From contig CAWAHF010000004.1 of NCBI GenBank assembly GCA_963781805.1, positions 4,278,001 to 4,342,000 on the forward strand: a stretch of 64,000 nucleotides of DNA. The letters are read 5' to 3'. Made by a program: the position numbers and the translations under genes. Positions 1 to 9,921 of this stretch are shown here, piece by piece. Position 1 is the stretch's first letter; each line of letters starts with the position of its first letter. Origin of the DNA: JAFGPL01 sp963781805 (GTDB lineage Bacteria; Bacteroidota; Bacteroidia; Bacteroidales; UBA10428). The notes below the pieces were generated by a model. That model was not told where the DNA came from, made no database searches, and worked only from the letters and a program-made list of their open reading frames with translations.

Positions 1-176
1 TTATCATCGTAATGAATTTTTATTTCCGAAACTGAAAGTTCTTCGGTGAGCGGGGTACGTATGCGGTCGTATCCGGCAACTTTTTTTCCGGTTGACGCAA
101 AATACCTGGCCAGGGCGCTCATCCCGATTCCTCCGATTCCTATAAAATAAACGTTATGTATCGCTTTAAGATTCAC
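1..176 (-). CDS. murC: UDP-N-acetylmuramate-L-alanine ligase MurC, N-terminal part
   Basis: MurC adds L-alanine to UDP-MurNAc, the first peptide step of peptidoglycan precursor synthesis in the cytoplasm. Only the first 58 codons are in the window; the rest lies beyond position 1. The visible N-terminus carries the family's Rossmann-type motif GIGGIGMSALARYF followed by a basic stretch and GYD. The best start is a GTG at 174-176, just past the murG stop, because no ATG precedes the motif in frame. It is the most downstream gene seen of the minus-strand mraZ-to-murC cluster and is probably translated by coupling to murG. Confidence 0.9.
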   Translation of the reverse strand, partial: MNLKAIHNVYFIGIGGIGMSALARYFASTGKKVAGYDRIRTPLTEELSVSEIKIHYDD

Positions 177-179
177 GTT

Positions 180-1283
180 CTATATCAGTTTGTATATTTC
201 ATCCACAATTCGTTCAGAAGAATCCACCTTAGCCAGTATTTTAATATTCTCCGACAACTGTTTCAATCGGGATTCATCTTCCATTAATCTGACGGCCACC
301 GGAATAAGTTGTTCTTTTGCATTTTCATCGGATATCATTTCAGCAGCGTCTTTCTTTACCAGTGCCATTGCATTTTGTGTCTGATGATCTTCAGCCACAT
401 TGGGCGAGGGTACCAGTATGATAGGTTTACCGACTATACAGAGTTCCGAAATGGTTCCGGCTCCTGCCCGTGAAATGATCAGGTCAGCCACTGAAAATGC
501 CAAATCCATCCGGGTTATAAAATCGAATAGTTTTACATTGGGTGCGCTGTTTCCATTTAAAAAGTAACTAACCTGTTCGAAATAGATATTGCCTGTCTGC
601 CAGATAACCACAAGGTTTTCTATAGCAGATAACAGACTTAACTGATGCATCATAGCCTGATTAAGGGTGCGCGCTCCAAGACTTCCCCCAATCACAAGCA
701 ACACTTTCTTTACAGGATCAATTTTAAAATAGTCGCAAGCCGCCTTGCTTTTGGGGTTGATTTTGATTAAATCTTTTCGTATCGGATTTCCTGTAAGGAC
801 AATTTTTTCTTTCGGAAAATATTTTTCCATCCCCTCGTAAGCCACACAGATTGTTTTTGCTTTTTTTGCCAGGAGCCTGTTGGTAACCCCTGCATAGGAA
901 TTTTGTTCCTGGAGTAGGGTGGGGATCTTTTTTTTACCGGCAGCTCTCAACAACGGGCCGCTTGCATATCCTCCCACTCCCACGGCAACATCGGGTTTAA
1001 AATCGTTAATGATTTGCCTGGCCTTGCCAATGCTTCGTAAAATTTTGACTAACGTATCTATATTGGCAAATGGATTCTTCCGGTTAAATCCCCGGATGGG
1101 TAAACCAATAATTTTATATCCTGCAGCAGGTACTCTTTCCATCTCCATTCTGCCCTGAGCTCCGACAAAGAGAATTTCGTTGTCAGCATTACGGCGCTTC
1201 AACTCTCCGGCAATAGATAAAGCCGGAAAGATGTGTCCTCCGGTACCGCCACCGCTGATAATTATTTTATAATTCTTCTTCAT
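180..1283 (-). CDS. murG: UDP-GlcNAc:lipid I N-acetylglucosaminyltransferase MurG
   Basis: MurG transfers GlcNAc from UDP-GlcNAc to lipid I to make lipid II at the inner face of the cytoplasmic membrane. The 367-residue product has the usual family length. The N-terminal glycine-rich loop GGGTGGHIFPALS (residues about 11-23) binds the lipid-linked acceptor. The C-terminal donor-binding signature SRAGAGTISE lies around residue 270, followed by PSPNVAEDHQTQNA, both diagnostic of MurG. The start overlaps the 3' end of ftsW by 17 bases, and murC follows after 3 bases, so the three are one transcription unit. Nothing looks broken. Confidence 0.97.
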   Translation of the reverse strand: MKKNYKIIISGGGTGGHIFPALSIAGELKRRNADNEILFVGAQGRMEMERVPAAGYKIIGLPIRGFNRKNPFANIDTLVKILRSIGKARQIINDFKPDVAVGVGGYASGPLLRAAGKKKIPTLLQEQNSYAGVTNRLLAKKAKTICVAYEGMEKYFPKEKIVLTGNPIRKDLIKINPKSKAACDYFKIDPVKKVLLVIGGSLGARTLNQAMMHQLSLLSAIENLVVIWQTGNIYFEQVSYFLNGNSAPNVKLFDFITRMDLAFSVADLIISRAGAGTISELCIVGKPIILVPSPNVAEDHQTQNAMALVKKDAAEMISDENAKEQLIPVAVRLMEDESRLKQLSENIKILAKVDSSERIVDEIYKLI

Positions 1284-2430
1284 TCACCTTCTCAGTTTGT
1301 TCTTCAGGTTGTTCCAGCCCTCTGCTGATACTTAGCAAAATTCCCAGAGAAACACAGGTTGACAATACCGATGTGCCTCCCATACTAATCATTGGCAGAG
1401 GTTGTCCTGTTACAGGAAAAATATTTACAGCTACTGCCATATTGATCATGGCCTGCATAACAATCAACACGGTGATACCCATCGCCAGAAATGCAGGAAA
1501 TGTTCGGGTACTTTTTCGTACAATCACACCGGCCCTGAACAGCAGGTATAAATAGAGAAACATTACAATGATTCCTCCTACAAGACCATACTCTTCGATT
1601 ATGATTGCATAAATAAAATCGGAATACGGATGTGGCAGGTAGTTACGTTGAATGCTTTTTCCCGGTCTCAGCTTAAAAAACCCGCCTGAAACAATAGCAA
1701 TCTTAGACTGGTTAACCTGGAAATTATCACCGTTGTCTTTATCCTTGAAACTTTCTATCCTGTTTTTCCAGGTTTCCCATCGGCCTTCCCAGTTTGAGTT
1801 CAGTGCTATAACGATGATGAGTAACACCCCTGCAATGGCAACTCCGCCAAATGATACGAGGTATTTAAATTTCACCCTGCCAATAAACATTAAAATATAG
1901 CAACTGGCAAATAGCATTAAAGCTGTAGAGAGATTTGCAGGCATAATTAAACCGCAGATCAGTACAATGGGTCCAATCATTGCCAGAAAAGTGTTGAGGT
2001 TCTGATTGGCAGATTCCTGGCGCAATGATAGCATCCTGGCTATGTACATAACAAGGGCCAGTTTGGCAAAATCGAAGGTCTGTATAGTCAGACCCAAAAC
2101 AGGAACTTTCAACGACCGGGTGGCCTGATTGATGTTGGCGCCAAAGAAAAGTGTAAACAAAAGCAAAGGCACAGAGATAACAAGTAAAATCTGTGAAAAT
2201 CTGGAGAAATATTTATAAGGCACCAGGTGTATTAGAAAAACAATAAACAAACCGGCAACCAACACCGTGGAATGTTTAATTACATAATAACTGGTATTCC
2301 CGCCCTGGTAGCGCCATGCCAACATACCTGTAGAGCTGTAAACTGCAAGTACCGAATATATCGTAAGCGCAATCAATACCGCCCAGATTATCGGATCCCC
2401 TTTCAGATATTTTTTAATGGTTGTTATCAT
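1267..2430 (-). CDS. ftsW: Peptidoglycan glycosyltransferase FtsW
   Basis: FtsW is the SEDS-family glycosyltransferase that polymerises lipid II at the division septum in partnership with FtsI. The 387-residue product is almost entirely hydrophobic, with about ten membrane segments and a short charged C-terminal tail. The SEDS signature near the C-terminus is seen as TGQPLPMISMGGTSVL. A hydrophilic loop around residues 210-245 fits the large periplasmic loop of the family. RodA is the alternative, but the position between murD and murG makes FtsW much more likely. It starts 5 bases after murD and overlaps murG. Confidence 0.95.
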   Translation of the reverse strand: MITTIKKYLKGDPIIWAVLIALTIYSVLAVYSSTGMLAWRYQGGNTSYYVIKHSTVLVAGLFIVFLIHLVPYKYFSRFSQILLVISVPLLLFTLFFGANINQATRSLKVPVLGLTIQTFDFAKLALVMYIARMLSLRQESANQNLNTFLAMIGPIVLICGLIMPANLSTALMLFASCYILMFIGRVKFKYLVSFGGVAIAGVLLIIVIALNSNWEGRWETWKNRIESFKDKDNGDNFQVNQSKIAIVSGGFFKLRPGKSIQRNYLPHPYSDFIYAIIIEEYGLVGGIIVMFLYLYLLFRAGVIVRKSTRTFPAFLAMGITVLIVMQAMINMAVAVNIFPVTGQPLPMISMGGTSVLSTCVSLGILLSISRGLEQPEEQTEKVNEEEL

Positions 2431-2435
2431 ATAAA

Positions 2436-3773
2436 CTATAGCTCTCTAACACAATTTTTAAATTGCCGGCCACGATCTTCATAATTCTCAAACAGGTCGA
2501 AACTTGCACACGCCGGAGACAATAACACCGTATCGCCGTCTGTACCTAATAGATAGGAAGATTGTACTGCTTCTTTCATCGATTTTGCATCTACAATATT
2601 TGGAATAATCCCGTCAAATACTTTGTGTAATTTTGTATTGTCAGTTCCAAGGCAAACCAGCGCCTTTACCTTCTGTTTTACCAGGTCTATCAATTCACCA
2701 TAATCATTGCCCTTATCCACTCCGCCTGCAATCCAGATAACCGGGGTGGTCATCGATTCAAGTGCATACCAGGTCGAGTTCACATTAGTAGCTTTGGAAT
2801 CGTTTATAAATTCAATCCCATGTACTTTTAACATTCGTTCAAGCCTGTGTTCTACACCTTTAAAATCCATCAGGCTTTCACGGATGGTTTCTTTTCTGAT
2901 TTGCAATACACTTCCGGCAATTCCGGCAGCCATTGAATTATAGATATTATGTTTTCCTTTCAGCGAGAGATCTCCCAATGAAACAGAAAATTCACTGTTT
3001 TCAACTTCGAATCGTAACTGATCATTTTCCAGGTAGGCGCCTTCCTGTCGTTTTTCTTTTAATGTGAATCCAAGTTGTTTGGCTCTCATTACGATGCGTT
3101 CAAGTTCGCGTATGGTAATTTCATCGTCGGAGCAGTAAATAAAATAATCATCTTCTGCCAGATTCAGTGTAATTCGCATTTTAGAATCTACATAATTCTG
3201 AATATCATAACTATATCGGTCGAGATGATCCGGGGTGATATTTAACAGGATGGCGATATCTGCTTTAAATTCGAACATGCCATCCAGCTGAAAACTGCTA
3301 ATCTCCAATACATAGTAATCATAATTTTCTGTAGCCACCTGTAACGCGAAACTTCTTCCGATATTCCCTGCAATCCCTGCATTCAGACCTGCTTTTCGAA
3401 GCATATGATGGATCAGGGATGTGGTTGTGGTTTTGCCATTGCTGCCTGTAATACAAATTTTCTTTGCATCGGTAAACCGACTGGCAAATTCAATCTCCGA
3501 AATAATTCGAATCCCTTTTTTTCTTAACATTTGTACGATTTCCGATTTTTCAGAAATCCCCGGACTTTTAATTATCTCATCTGCATTGAGAATAAGCCTT
3601 TCGGTGTGCTTCCCTTCTTCCCATTCTATTTCGTAATTATATAAGATTTCCTTGTAATATGGTTTTATCTTATCATAATCGGTTACGAACACATCATAAC
3701 CTTGTTTTTTTGCAAGAACAGCTGCTCCTGTTCCACTTTCACCGGCACCTAGTATTACAATTCTTTTTTCCAT
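2436..3773 (-). CDS. murD: UDP-N-acetylmuramoylalanine-D-glutamate ligase MurD
   Basis: MurD adds D-glutamate to UDP-MurNAc-L-Ala in the cytoplasm. The 445-residue length matches the family. The N-terminal domain opens with ILGAGESGTGAA, which binds the uridine nucleotide. The ATP-binding loop GSNGKTTTT is at about residue 110. The ligase motif NDSKATN, typical of MurD, lies near residue 325. It sits 3 bases after mraY and 5 bases before ftsW, so it is in the same operon. The start is ATG followed by a short basic segment. Confidence 0.97.
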   Translation of the reverse strand: MEKRIVILGAGESGTGAAVLAKKQGYDVFVTDYDKIKPYYKEILYNYEIEWEEGKHTERLILNADEIIKSPGISEKSEIVQMLRKKGIRIISEIEFASRFTDAKKICITGSNGKTTTTSLIHHMLRKAGLNAGIAGNIGRSFALQVATENYDYYVLEISSFQLDGMFEFKADIAILLNITPDHLDRYSYDIQNYVDSKMRITLNLAEDDYFIYCSDDEITIRELERIVMRAKQLGFTLKEKRQEGAYLENDQLRFEVENSEFSVSLGDLSLKGKHNIYNSMAAGIAGSVLQIRKETIRESLMDFKGVEHRLERMLKVHGIEFINDSKATNVNSTWYALESMTTPVIWIAGGVDKGNDYGELIDLVKQKVKALVCLGTDNTKLHKVFDGIIPNIVDAKSMKEAVQSSYLLGTDGDTVLLSPACASFDLFENYEDRGRQFKNCVREL

Positions 3774-3776
3774 TTT

Positions 3777-5027
3777 TTATCGGATTTTCAAGGTTACAAT
3801 AGTAACGACAGCCAGCAAAATGCCTATGATCCAAAACCGGGTTACTATTTTAGGTTCAGAATAATTAAGTTTTTGAAAATGATGATGCAAGGGGGCCATC
3901 TTGAGGATTCTTCTTCCCACACCAAATCTTCGTTTTGTATATTTGAAGAAACTTACCTGAAATACGACCGAGAGACTTTCGGCCAAAAATATTCCACAAA
4001 GTATTGGAATTAATAGTTCTTTACGAATGAGAATAGCGAACACCGCAATGATGCCGCCAATAGAGAGACTCCCTGTATCGCCCATAAAGATCTGGGCCGG
4101 AAAAGAATTGTACCACAGGAATCCTACCAGTGCGCCTATAAAGGCGCTGATATATACCACAAGTTCACCGGTATTGGGAATGTACATGATATTCAGGTAA
4201 TCGGCAATAATGGTGTTACCGGAAACATAAGCCAGAATTCCCAAAGTCGTACCAATAATTGCAGATGTCCCGGCCGCCAGGCCATCCAATCCATCGGTGA
4301 GATTTGAACCGTTGGAAACTGCCGTAAGAATAAATATAACCGCAAGGATAACAATAATCCATGCCCACTTTTTGGCATTGTCGCCTAAAAACCATATCAG
4401 ATAGGCATAATCAAATTCATTATTTTTCAGAAATGGAATATTTACCTTGGTTGATTTTACATCACGCGTAACATATACTGGCTGTTCCTGGGTTCTTTCT
4501 CCGCTTGTCACAATTCTCGTTACGGGATTACCATTAACATCCAGTACCTTATCACGAACAACAACCATGTCGCTGAAATGGATGGTAATACCAACCGCCA
4601 GTCCAAGGACAATTTGACCTCCAATCTTAAATTTTCCCCGAAGTCCTTCTTTATTCTTTTTATAAACTTTAATATAATCATCGAGAAAACCGACAAATCC
4701 AAGCCAAATGGTGGTGATGATCATTAGGATGACATAAACATTTTTCAGGTCACCGAACAATAATACCGGGATTAGGATGGATGCGAGAATAATTAAGCCG
4801 CCCATGGTTGGTGTGCCTTTCTTTTGCATCTGGCCTTCGAGTCCGAGGTCGCGTATGGTTTCACCAATTTGTTTCTTCTGAAGGATGCGAATGATACGTT
4901 TTCCGAAAACCATGGAAATTATCAGAGATGTTATAATTGCCAGTGCAGATCGGAACGAAATGTAATGAAACAATCCTGCTCCCGGAAAATTGGTCCTGTG
5001 TAGATATGAAAAAAGATAATATAGCAT
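3777..5027 (-). CDS. mraY: Phospho-MurNAc-pentapeptide transferase MraY
   Basis: MraY transfers phospho-MurNAc-pentapeptide to undecaprenyl phosphate, forming lipid I in the cytoplasmic membrane. The product (416 residues) is polytopic and shows the catalytic aspartates in FLDDYIK and NLTDGLDGLA plus the histidine motif APLHHHFQ. It is longer than the roughly 360 residues of the E. coli enzyme, mainly through a hydrophilic insertion at about residues 165-210; I recall similar loops in other Bacteroidota MraY proteins. It lies between murE and murD with spacings of 4 and 3 bases. murF, which usually sits here in proteobacteria, is absent. Confidence 0.97.
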   Translation of the reverse strand: MLYYLFSYLHRTNFPGAGLFHYISFRSALAIITSLIISMVFGKRIIRILQKKQIGETIRDLGLEGQMQKKGTPTMGGLIILASILIPVLLFGDLKNVYVILMIITTIWLGFVGFLDDYIKVYKKNKEGLRGKFKIGGQIVLGLAVGITIHFSDMVVVRDKVLDVNGNPVTRIVTSGERTQEQPVYVTRDVKSTKVNIPFLKNNEFDYAYLIWFLGDNAKKWAWIIVILAVIFILTAVSNGSNLTDGLDGLAAGTSAIIGTTLGILAYVSGNTIIADYLNIMYIPNTGELVVYISAFIGALVGFLWYNSFPAQIFMGDTGSLSIGGIIAVFAILIRKELLIPILCGIFLAESLSVVFQVSFFKYTKRRFGVGRRILKMAPLHHHFQKLNYSEPKIVTRFWIIGILLAVVTIVTLKIR

Positions 5028-5031
5028 TCCT

Positions 5032-6504
5032 TTATTGTGGATTTATTTTGTTCAACATAAATTGTTCAGCTATAATTTCTTTATCGTTAAAATGATATTT
5101 CACTCCCTTGATATCCTGATAGGGTTCATGACCTTTGCCTGCCACCAGAATAATATCTCCTTTCCGGGCCATCATACATGCACTTTTAATAGCTTCTCTC
5201 CGGTCGGAAATAACAAGGTAATGTCGTTTGAATGGCTCTTCAATTCCTGCTTCCATATCTTTTAAAATTGCTGCAGGTTCTTCAAATCTCGGATTGTCGG
5301 AGGTCAGGATTACTTTGTTGCTGTTTTCAACACAAATCCTTGCCATTTTAGGTCTTTTGGTTTTATCCCTGTTACCCCCTGCGCCCACAACCACAATTAG
5401 CTGTTCATTACCTGTTCGTATCTGATTGATGGTATTCAGCACATTTAGCAATGCATCAGGTGTATGAGCATAATCCACAATTGCAATAACCCCATCGTTT
5501 GAATGCATGTATTCAAACCGGCCTTCGACTGCTTCAAGAGCGCTGATGCATTTTAAAATATCGTCTTTCGGCAGGCCAAGGAGCCTTGCAGTTGCAAATA
5601 CAGCCAGTAGATTGTGTGCACTAAACTCTCCGATGAATTTTACCCATAATTCTGTTTGTTCAATACGAAGCAGCATTCCTTCAAAATGACTTTCAATAAT
5701 CTTTGCCTTGAAATCGGCCATTGATTTCAATCCGTAATATTTAACGGTGGCTTTGGTATTTTGCACCATCACCTTACCATTCCGGTCATCTGCATTAATC
5801 AGTGCAAACGCTTCTATTGGCAGGTCGTCAAAAAATTTTTTCTTGGCTTTCAGGTACTCCTCAAAAGTCTTGTGGTAATCCAGATGGTCATGTGTGATAT
5901 TGCTGAAAATTGCTCCTTCAAACCTCAATCCGGCAATTCGTTCCTGTACGATTGAATGAGAGCTTACCTCCATAAAAGCATATTCACATCCTTTATCCAC
6001 CATTTTCTTAAGTAATTGATTTATCTGGATGGTATCCGGAGTTGTATGAGTGGCTTCAACTGCCTCGTCATCAACGTAATTTCTTACTGTTGAGAGCAGT
6101 CCGGCCTTATAACCCAGCGTTCTTACCAGGCGATATAGTAACGTAGCCGTTGTTGTTTTGCCATTGGTGCCGGTTATACCCACAAGTCTGAGATGTTGGG
6201 ATGGATTATCGTAATAATTTGAAGCAATTATACCAAGAGCTTTTGCGGAATTCTCAGCTACCAGATAGGTAATATGTTCTTTCAGCGTTGCAGGCAACGT
6301 TTCGCAGACAATTGCAATAGCTCCTTTTTCAATGGCTACATCAATAAACTTATGTCCGTCGGCCGAGGTTCCTGAAACAGCGACAAACAAATATTCCGGT
6401 TCGACGGTTCGGGAATCGAAAGATATTCCTGAAATTTGGATATCTGTATTTCCTGTGGTTTTTGTAACCTTACAATTATTTAATATGTCAGAAAGGTTTT
6501 TCAT
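5032..6504 (-). CDS. murE: UDP-MurNAc-tripeptide ligase MurE (meso-DAP type)
   Basis: MurE adds the third amino acid of the stem peptide. The 490-residue product has the ATP loop GTNGKTTTATLLYR at about residue 113, the THDHLDYH segment of the central domain, and near the C-terminus the substrate motif SDNPRFEEP. DNPR is the signature of enzymes that select meso-diaminopimelate rather than lysine, so the wall is probably the usual Gram-negative A1gamma type. The start overlaps the ftsI stop by 4 bases (ATGA), an arrangement favouring translational coupling. The product should be cytoplasmic. Confidence 0.97.
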   Translation of the reverse strand: MKNLSDILNNCKVTKTTGNTDIQISGISFDSRTVEPEYLFVAVSGTSADGHKFIDVAIEKGAIAIVCETLPATLKEHITYLVAENSAKALGIIASNYYDNPSQHLRLVGITGTNGKTTTATLLYRLVRTLGYKAGLLSTVRNYVDDEAVEATHTTPDTIQINQLLKKMVDKGCEYAFMEVSSHSIVQERIAGLRFEGAIFSNITHDHLDYHKTFEEYLKAKKKFFDDLPIEAFALINADDRNGKVMVQNTKATVKYYGLKSMADFKAKIIESHFEGMLLRIEQTELWVKFIGEFSAHNLLAVFATARLLGLPKDDILKCISALEAVEGRFEYMHSNDGVIAIVDYAHTPDALLNVLNTINQIRTGNEQLIVVVGAGGNRDKTKRPKMARICVENSNKVILTSDNPRFEEPAAILKDMEAGIEEPFKRHYLVISDRREAIKSACMMARKGDIILVAGKGHEPYQDIKGVKYHFNDKEIIAEQFMLNKINPQ

Positions 6505-8633
6505 ATAAAACTCATTTCTAATTCGATTATATCTCCTTTATTAATCCTGGTTCCGGGTGGAATCGACTGGTTTTTTACACTGCCCCGGCCTTTGATGATA
6601 ACCTGTAATCCCGAATTTTCCAATAGGTAAACTGCATCTTTAGCTCCCATCATCACCACATTAGGTACTAGATTGGCTACCATTTTTTTGTCTTTTACCT
6701 CGATGTAATCTTCCTGTTTTGAAGTTGTAATCCAATCGCTTTCAGCATCTTTCTCTTCAAGTTTTAAATCAAGTTTTTTAGCTACCAAATTCAATTCCGA
6801 TTTTTGACCATCTTTCGAATACGGCAGATCTGCAATAATTGGCTCATTCCTTGTGCGTTCAAATTGTTCTTCGATATCCAGCGCATAAACTTTCCGGGCA
6901 ATTTCCAGAAAAACAGGTCCTGCAACTTCATTGCCGTGATAAATACGTTTTGTCGGACTATTAACCACAACAATGCATGAATATTTTGGATCATCGGCAG
7001 GAAAGTATCCTACAAATGATGCCTGATAACTTATCCCGTTTTCCGATTTGTAACTTCCCGATGCAACATTGTAAATTTGGCTTGTCCCGGTTTTTCCTGC
7101 TATTTTAAAATCGGGTATCTTCAGGTTCCTGGCGGTTCCGTTTTCAACCACTCCTTCCAGCAGCTTTTTTGCCTTTGCAAGCGTCGATTTCGAACACACT
7201 GAGTGATCAATAATTTCGGTATCGAACGTTTTTACCAACCTGCCATGAAATCTTATATCATCTACAAATTTCGGTTTCACCATTTTTCCGTTGTTTGCAA
7301 TGGCATTGTAAAAGGTCAATAACTGTAAAGGTGTCAATCTGACTTCATAGCCATGTGCCATCATTGCGAGCGAAATACCCGACCAGAACTTATCTTTTGG
7401 ATATTTAATGTAAGGCTGTCCTTCCCCCTTGATTTCAACGCCCAGCTTTTCATTTAACTTCATATTGTACAGACGATCAATAAAATGGTATTCACGACCT
7501 CTGTAAGCATTGGTTATTATTTTCACCATTCCAACATTTGATGAAATTTCGAAAACGCGCTGTACCGTTATTTTACCACTGCCACCTTTCCAGAAATTAT
7601 CGTCTTTAATTGTTTTATCATAATATTCTATTACGCCATTTTTCGTATCTACCGTATCGGTAAGATCGACATAACCATCTTCGAGAGCAGCTATTAATAC
7701 AGGTAGTTTGAAGGTTGAACCCGGTTCTACACTTTCTCCTACGGCATAGTTTTGAAGTTCTCTGTAATTACCGTTTTTATCTTTTCCGAGATTTACAATG
7801 GCCTTGATACGGCCGGTTTTAACCTCCATCAGCACAGCGGAGCCGTGATCCGCTTCCTGGTTTATCAGTTGCTGGCGGAGAGCTTTATCGGCAACATCCT
7901 GGAGGTTGATATCAATGGAAGTATAAAGATCCATACCATCTTTCGGATCCACTTCATTCTTATCACTTACAGGCATCCATAAATTTCCCGGAAGTTTTTG
8001 TTTAAGTGATATTCCCTGTATGCCTGCCAGTTGCTGGTTGTAAGCCCCTTCAATTCCGACGGATCTTTTGTCCTGTGTGGTAAAACCTATAAATCGTGCT
8101 GCAAGGTTTTCATGTGGTTTTACCCGCATATCTTTCTGAATGCTGATTAATCCTCCCTTATACCTGCCATATCTGAATATGGGAAAATGCTTAAGTTTTT
8201 GAAGCTCCAGGTAGTTAATTTTATCTTTAATCAGGTAAAATCTTTCACCACGCTTTCGGGCTGCAATCAATTCCTGTTTGTATTCATTTTTTGTTTTTGA
8301 AGATTCATTCATAAACAATTTATATAGACAAAAAGCGAGGGAATCAACGTTGCTATAAAAGATTTTGTCGGTGAGTGCGGATGTTTTCAGATCCATCCTG
8401 ATTTGATAGTAGGGGATGGAAGTGGCCAGCAAACGACCATCGGCAGTATATATATTGCCCCGGTTTGATGGAATAATTACATTTTTAAGTACGGCTTTCT
8501 CGGCTTCTTCATTCCACTTTTCGTGTTCGAATGTTTGCAGATAGATAATTTTGCCAATAATCCAGATGCCAAAAAAAAGGAATCCCAGGTAAACAATTCC
8601 AACTCTCCATAATATGTCCTTCTTCAATGACAT
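6501..8633 (-). CDS. ftsI: Division transpeptidase FtsI (PBP3 type) with PASTA domain
   Basis: This is a class B penicillin-binding protein that cross-links septal peptidoglycan. The 710-residue product has one N-terminal membrane anchor (residues about 10-32), a dimerisation domain beginning with the SNRGNIYTADG motif, and a transpeptidase domain with all three active-site motifs: STFK (about residue 305), SSN and KTGT. A single PASTA domain at the C-terminus begins at VPNVVMMGAKDA and ends with the protein. PASTA repeats are best known from Gram-positive PBP2x and Ser/Thr kinases, but a C-terminal copy is common in Bacteroidota FtsI. The gene follows the FtsL-like gene by 9 bases and overlaps murE. 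Confidence 0.95.
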   Translation of the reverse strand: MSLKKDILWRVGIVYLGFLFFGIWIIGKIIYLQTFEHEKWNEEAEKAVLKNVIIPSNRGNIYTADGRLLATSIPYYQIRMDLKTSALTDKIFYSNVDSLAFCLYKLFMNESSKTKNEYKQELIAARKRGERFYLIKDKINYLELQKLKHFPIFRYGRYKGGLISIQKDMRVKPHENLAARFIGFTTQDKRSVGIEGAYNQQLAGIQGISLKQKLPGNLWMPVSDKNEVDPKDGMDLYTSIDINLQDVADKALRQQLINQEADHGSAVLMEVKTGRIKAIVNLGKDKNGNYRELQNYAVGESVEPGSTFKLPVLIAALEDGYVDLTDTVDTKNGVIEYYDKTIKDDNFWKGGSGKITVQRVFEISSNVGMVKIITNAYRGREYHFIDRLYNMKLNEKLGVEIKGEGQPYIKYPKDKFWSGISLAMMAHGYEVRLTPLQLLTFYNAIANNGKMVKPKFVDDIRFHGRLVKTFDTEIIDHSVCSKSTLAKAKKLLEGVVENGTARNLKIPDFKIAGKTGTSQIYNVASGSYKSENGISYQASFVGYFPADDPKYSCIVVVNSPTKRIYHGNEVAGPVFLEIARKVYALDIEEQFERTRNEPIIADLPYSKDGQKSELNLVAKKLDLKLEEKDAESDWITTSKQEDYIEVKDKKMVANLVPNVVMMGAKDAVYLLENSGLQVIIKGRGSVKNQSIPPGTRINKGDIIELEMSFI

Positions 8634-8642
8634 CGTTAATTA

Positions 8643-9017
8643 TTATTTTTTATCCAACACTTTTGGTGGACTTGATAGTTCCTTTAAACCCAGATCTCTG
8701 TCGTGAACCATTTTAGCCACAGAGGAAGGTTTACTTATATTCATGAGCTTGGCTGTGGTTGTAATTTGTTCGGCCCTGAGATTTTCAACTTCGGTTTGTA
8801 TCTCATTTACCTTTCTGAAAAGTTTCTCAGCATGGTACCTGTTACCGATATATAAAATTGCCAGGAATGTAAGGAAGAGGATGAACTGCAATTGTTTTGT
8901 CACTATGTCGCGAACAAGAATACTGCCGTCCAGAAAATCGCGAAGCGAAAAAGACTTAATCTCTTTAATCTCCTGCTTCTGATCAATAAACTCTATATTT
9001 TTATCTTCCTTTTTCAT
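8643..9017 (-). CDS. ftsL: FtsL-like division protein
   Basis: A small bitopic membrane protein between rsmH and ftsI, the position FtsL holds in most bacteria. It has a basic and acidic cytoplasmic N-terminus, one membrane helix (QFILFLTFLAILYIG) and a following heptad-like segment, EKLFRKVNEIQTEVENLRAE, that should form the coiled coil pairing with FtsB/DivIC. Sequence conservation in this family is low, so the call depends on topology and position. I prefer the ATG at 9017, which starts MKKEDKN and leaves a 17-base overlap with rsmH; an ATG at 9041 would add eight residues and extend the overlap to 41 bases. Confidence 0.8.
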   Translation of the reverse strand: MKKEDKNIEFIDQKQEIKEIKSFSLRDFLDGSILVRDIVTKQLQFILFLTFLAILYIGNRYHAEKLFRKVNEIQTEVENLRAEQITTTAKLMNISKPSSVAKMVHDRDLGLKELSSPPKVLDKK

Positions 9018-9921
9018 TTTCAAAGGGTAATTTGATACCAATTCTTAGCTTTGCGCTGCGTGACCTGTTATTGATGTTTATTTCTTCTTCAGAAGGTACA
9101 ATCGGTTTTCGGCTCAAAGGTTTGAAGGGCACTTTGACATTGCCGAAAACATCTTTAAGAGCTTCCTCACTAAAATTTCCCCATCTGAGGTAATTTTTAA
9201 CCAATCGGTCTTCGAGTGAATGATAACTGATAATGGCAATTCTTCCGTTATTTCTTAGAACCTGTGTACTTTGAAGTAGCAAGGCTTTAAGGTTGTTTAT
9301 TTCCCGGTTGACTTCAATCCGGATAGCCTGAAAAACTTTTGCCAAAAATTGATTTTCATTTCTGGGGGGGATACAAACAGAAATCGCCTCAATAAGCTGG
9401 CTGATTGTGTCAATTTTTTTCCTGCTTCTGAATTTGACAATTTCTCTTACCAGTTTTGGGGCATGTTCTATTTCTCCATAGATTCTGAAAACGTTTAAAA
9501 GCTTGTCTTCAGGATACTCATTGATAAGATGACTGGCTGTAAATGAAGATTTTGTGTTCATCCTCATATCCAACGGGCCATCCTGCCGAAATGAAAATCC
9601 CCGGTTTGAAGCATCAAAGTGATGGGATGAGACTCCGAGATCTGCCAGGATTCCGTCTATCTTATCTATATGATAATACCTGAGAAAATTTCTGACAAAT
9701 CTGAAATTACTTTGAACAAAAAGGAATTTTTTATTCGTGGGGATATTTTTACCAGCATCAGCGTCCAGATCGAAACTAATTAACCTGCCTTTCGTGAGTT
9801 TGGCCAAAATTTCACGCGAATGGCCTCCTCCCCCGAAAGTGGCATCTACATAGGTGCCTGACGGATTAATATTCAGACCTTCAATCGTTTCTGATAATAA
9901 AACTGGTACATGATAGTCCAT
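9001..9921 (-). CDS. rsmH: 16S rRNA (cytosine-1402-N4)-methyltransferase RsmH (MraW)
   Basis: RsmH methylates N4 of C1402 in the 16S rRNA decoding centre using S-adenosylmethionine. The 306-residue product begins with HVPVLLSE and has the SAM-binding motif YVDATFGGGGHS within the first 35 residues, then GILADLGVSSHHFD and the C-terminal ISYHSLEDRLVK block, all characteristic of MraW. The start codon shares one base with the mraZ stop (TAATG), and the 3' end overlaps the FtsL-like gene. It is the second gene of the cluster. Confidence 0.97.
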   Translation of the reverse strand: MDYHVPVLLSETIEGLNINPSGTYVDATFGGGGHSREILAKLTKGRLISFDLDADAGKNIPTNKKFLFVQSNFRFVRNFLRYYHIDKIDGILADLGVSSHHFDASNRGFSFRQDGPLDMRMNTKSSFTASHLINEYPEDKLLNVFRIYGEIEHAPKLVREIVKFRSRKKIDTISQLIEAISVCIPPRNENQFLAKVFQAIRIEVNREINNLKALLLQSTQVLRNNGRIAIISYHSLEDRLVKNYLRWGNFSEEALKDVFGNVKVPFKPLSRKPIVPSEEEININNRSRSAKLRIGIKLPFENEKGR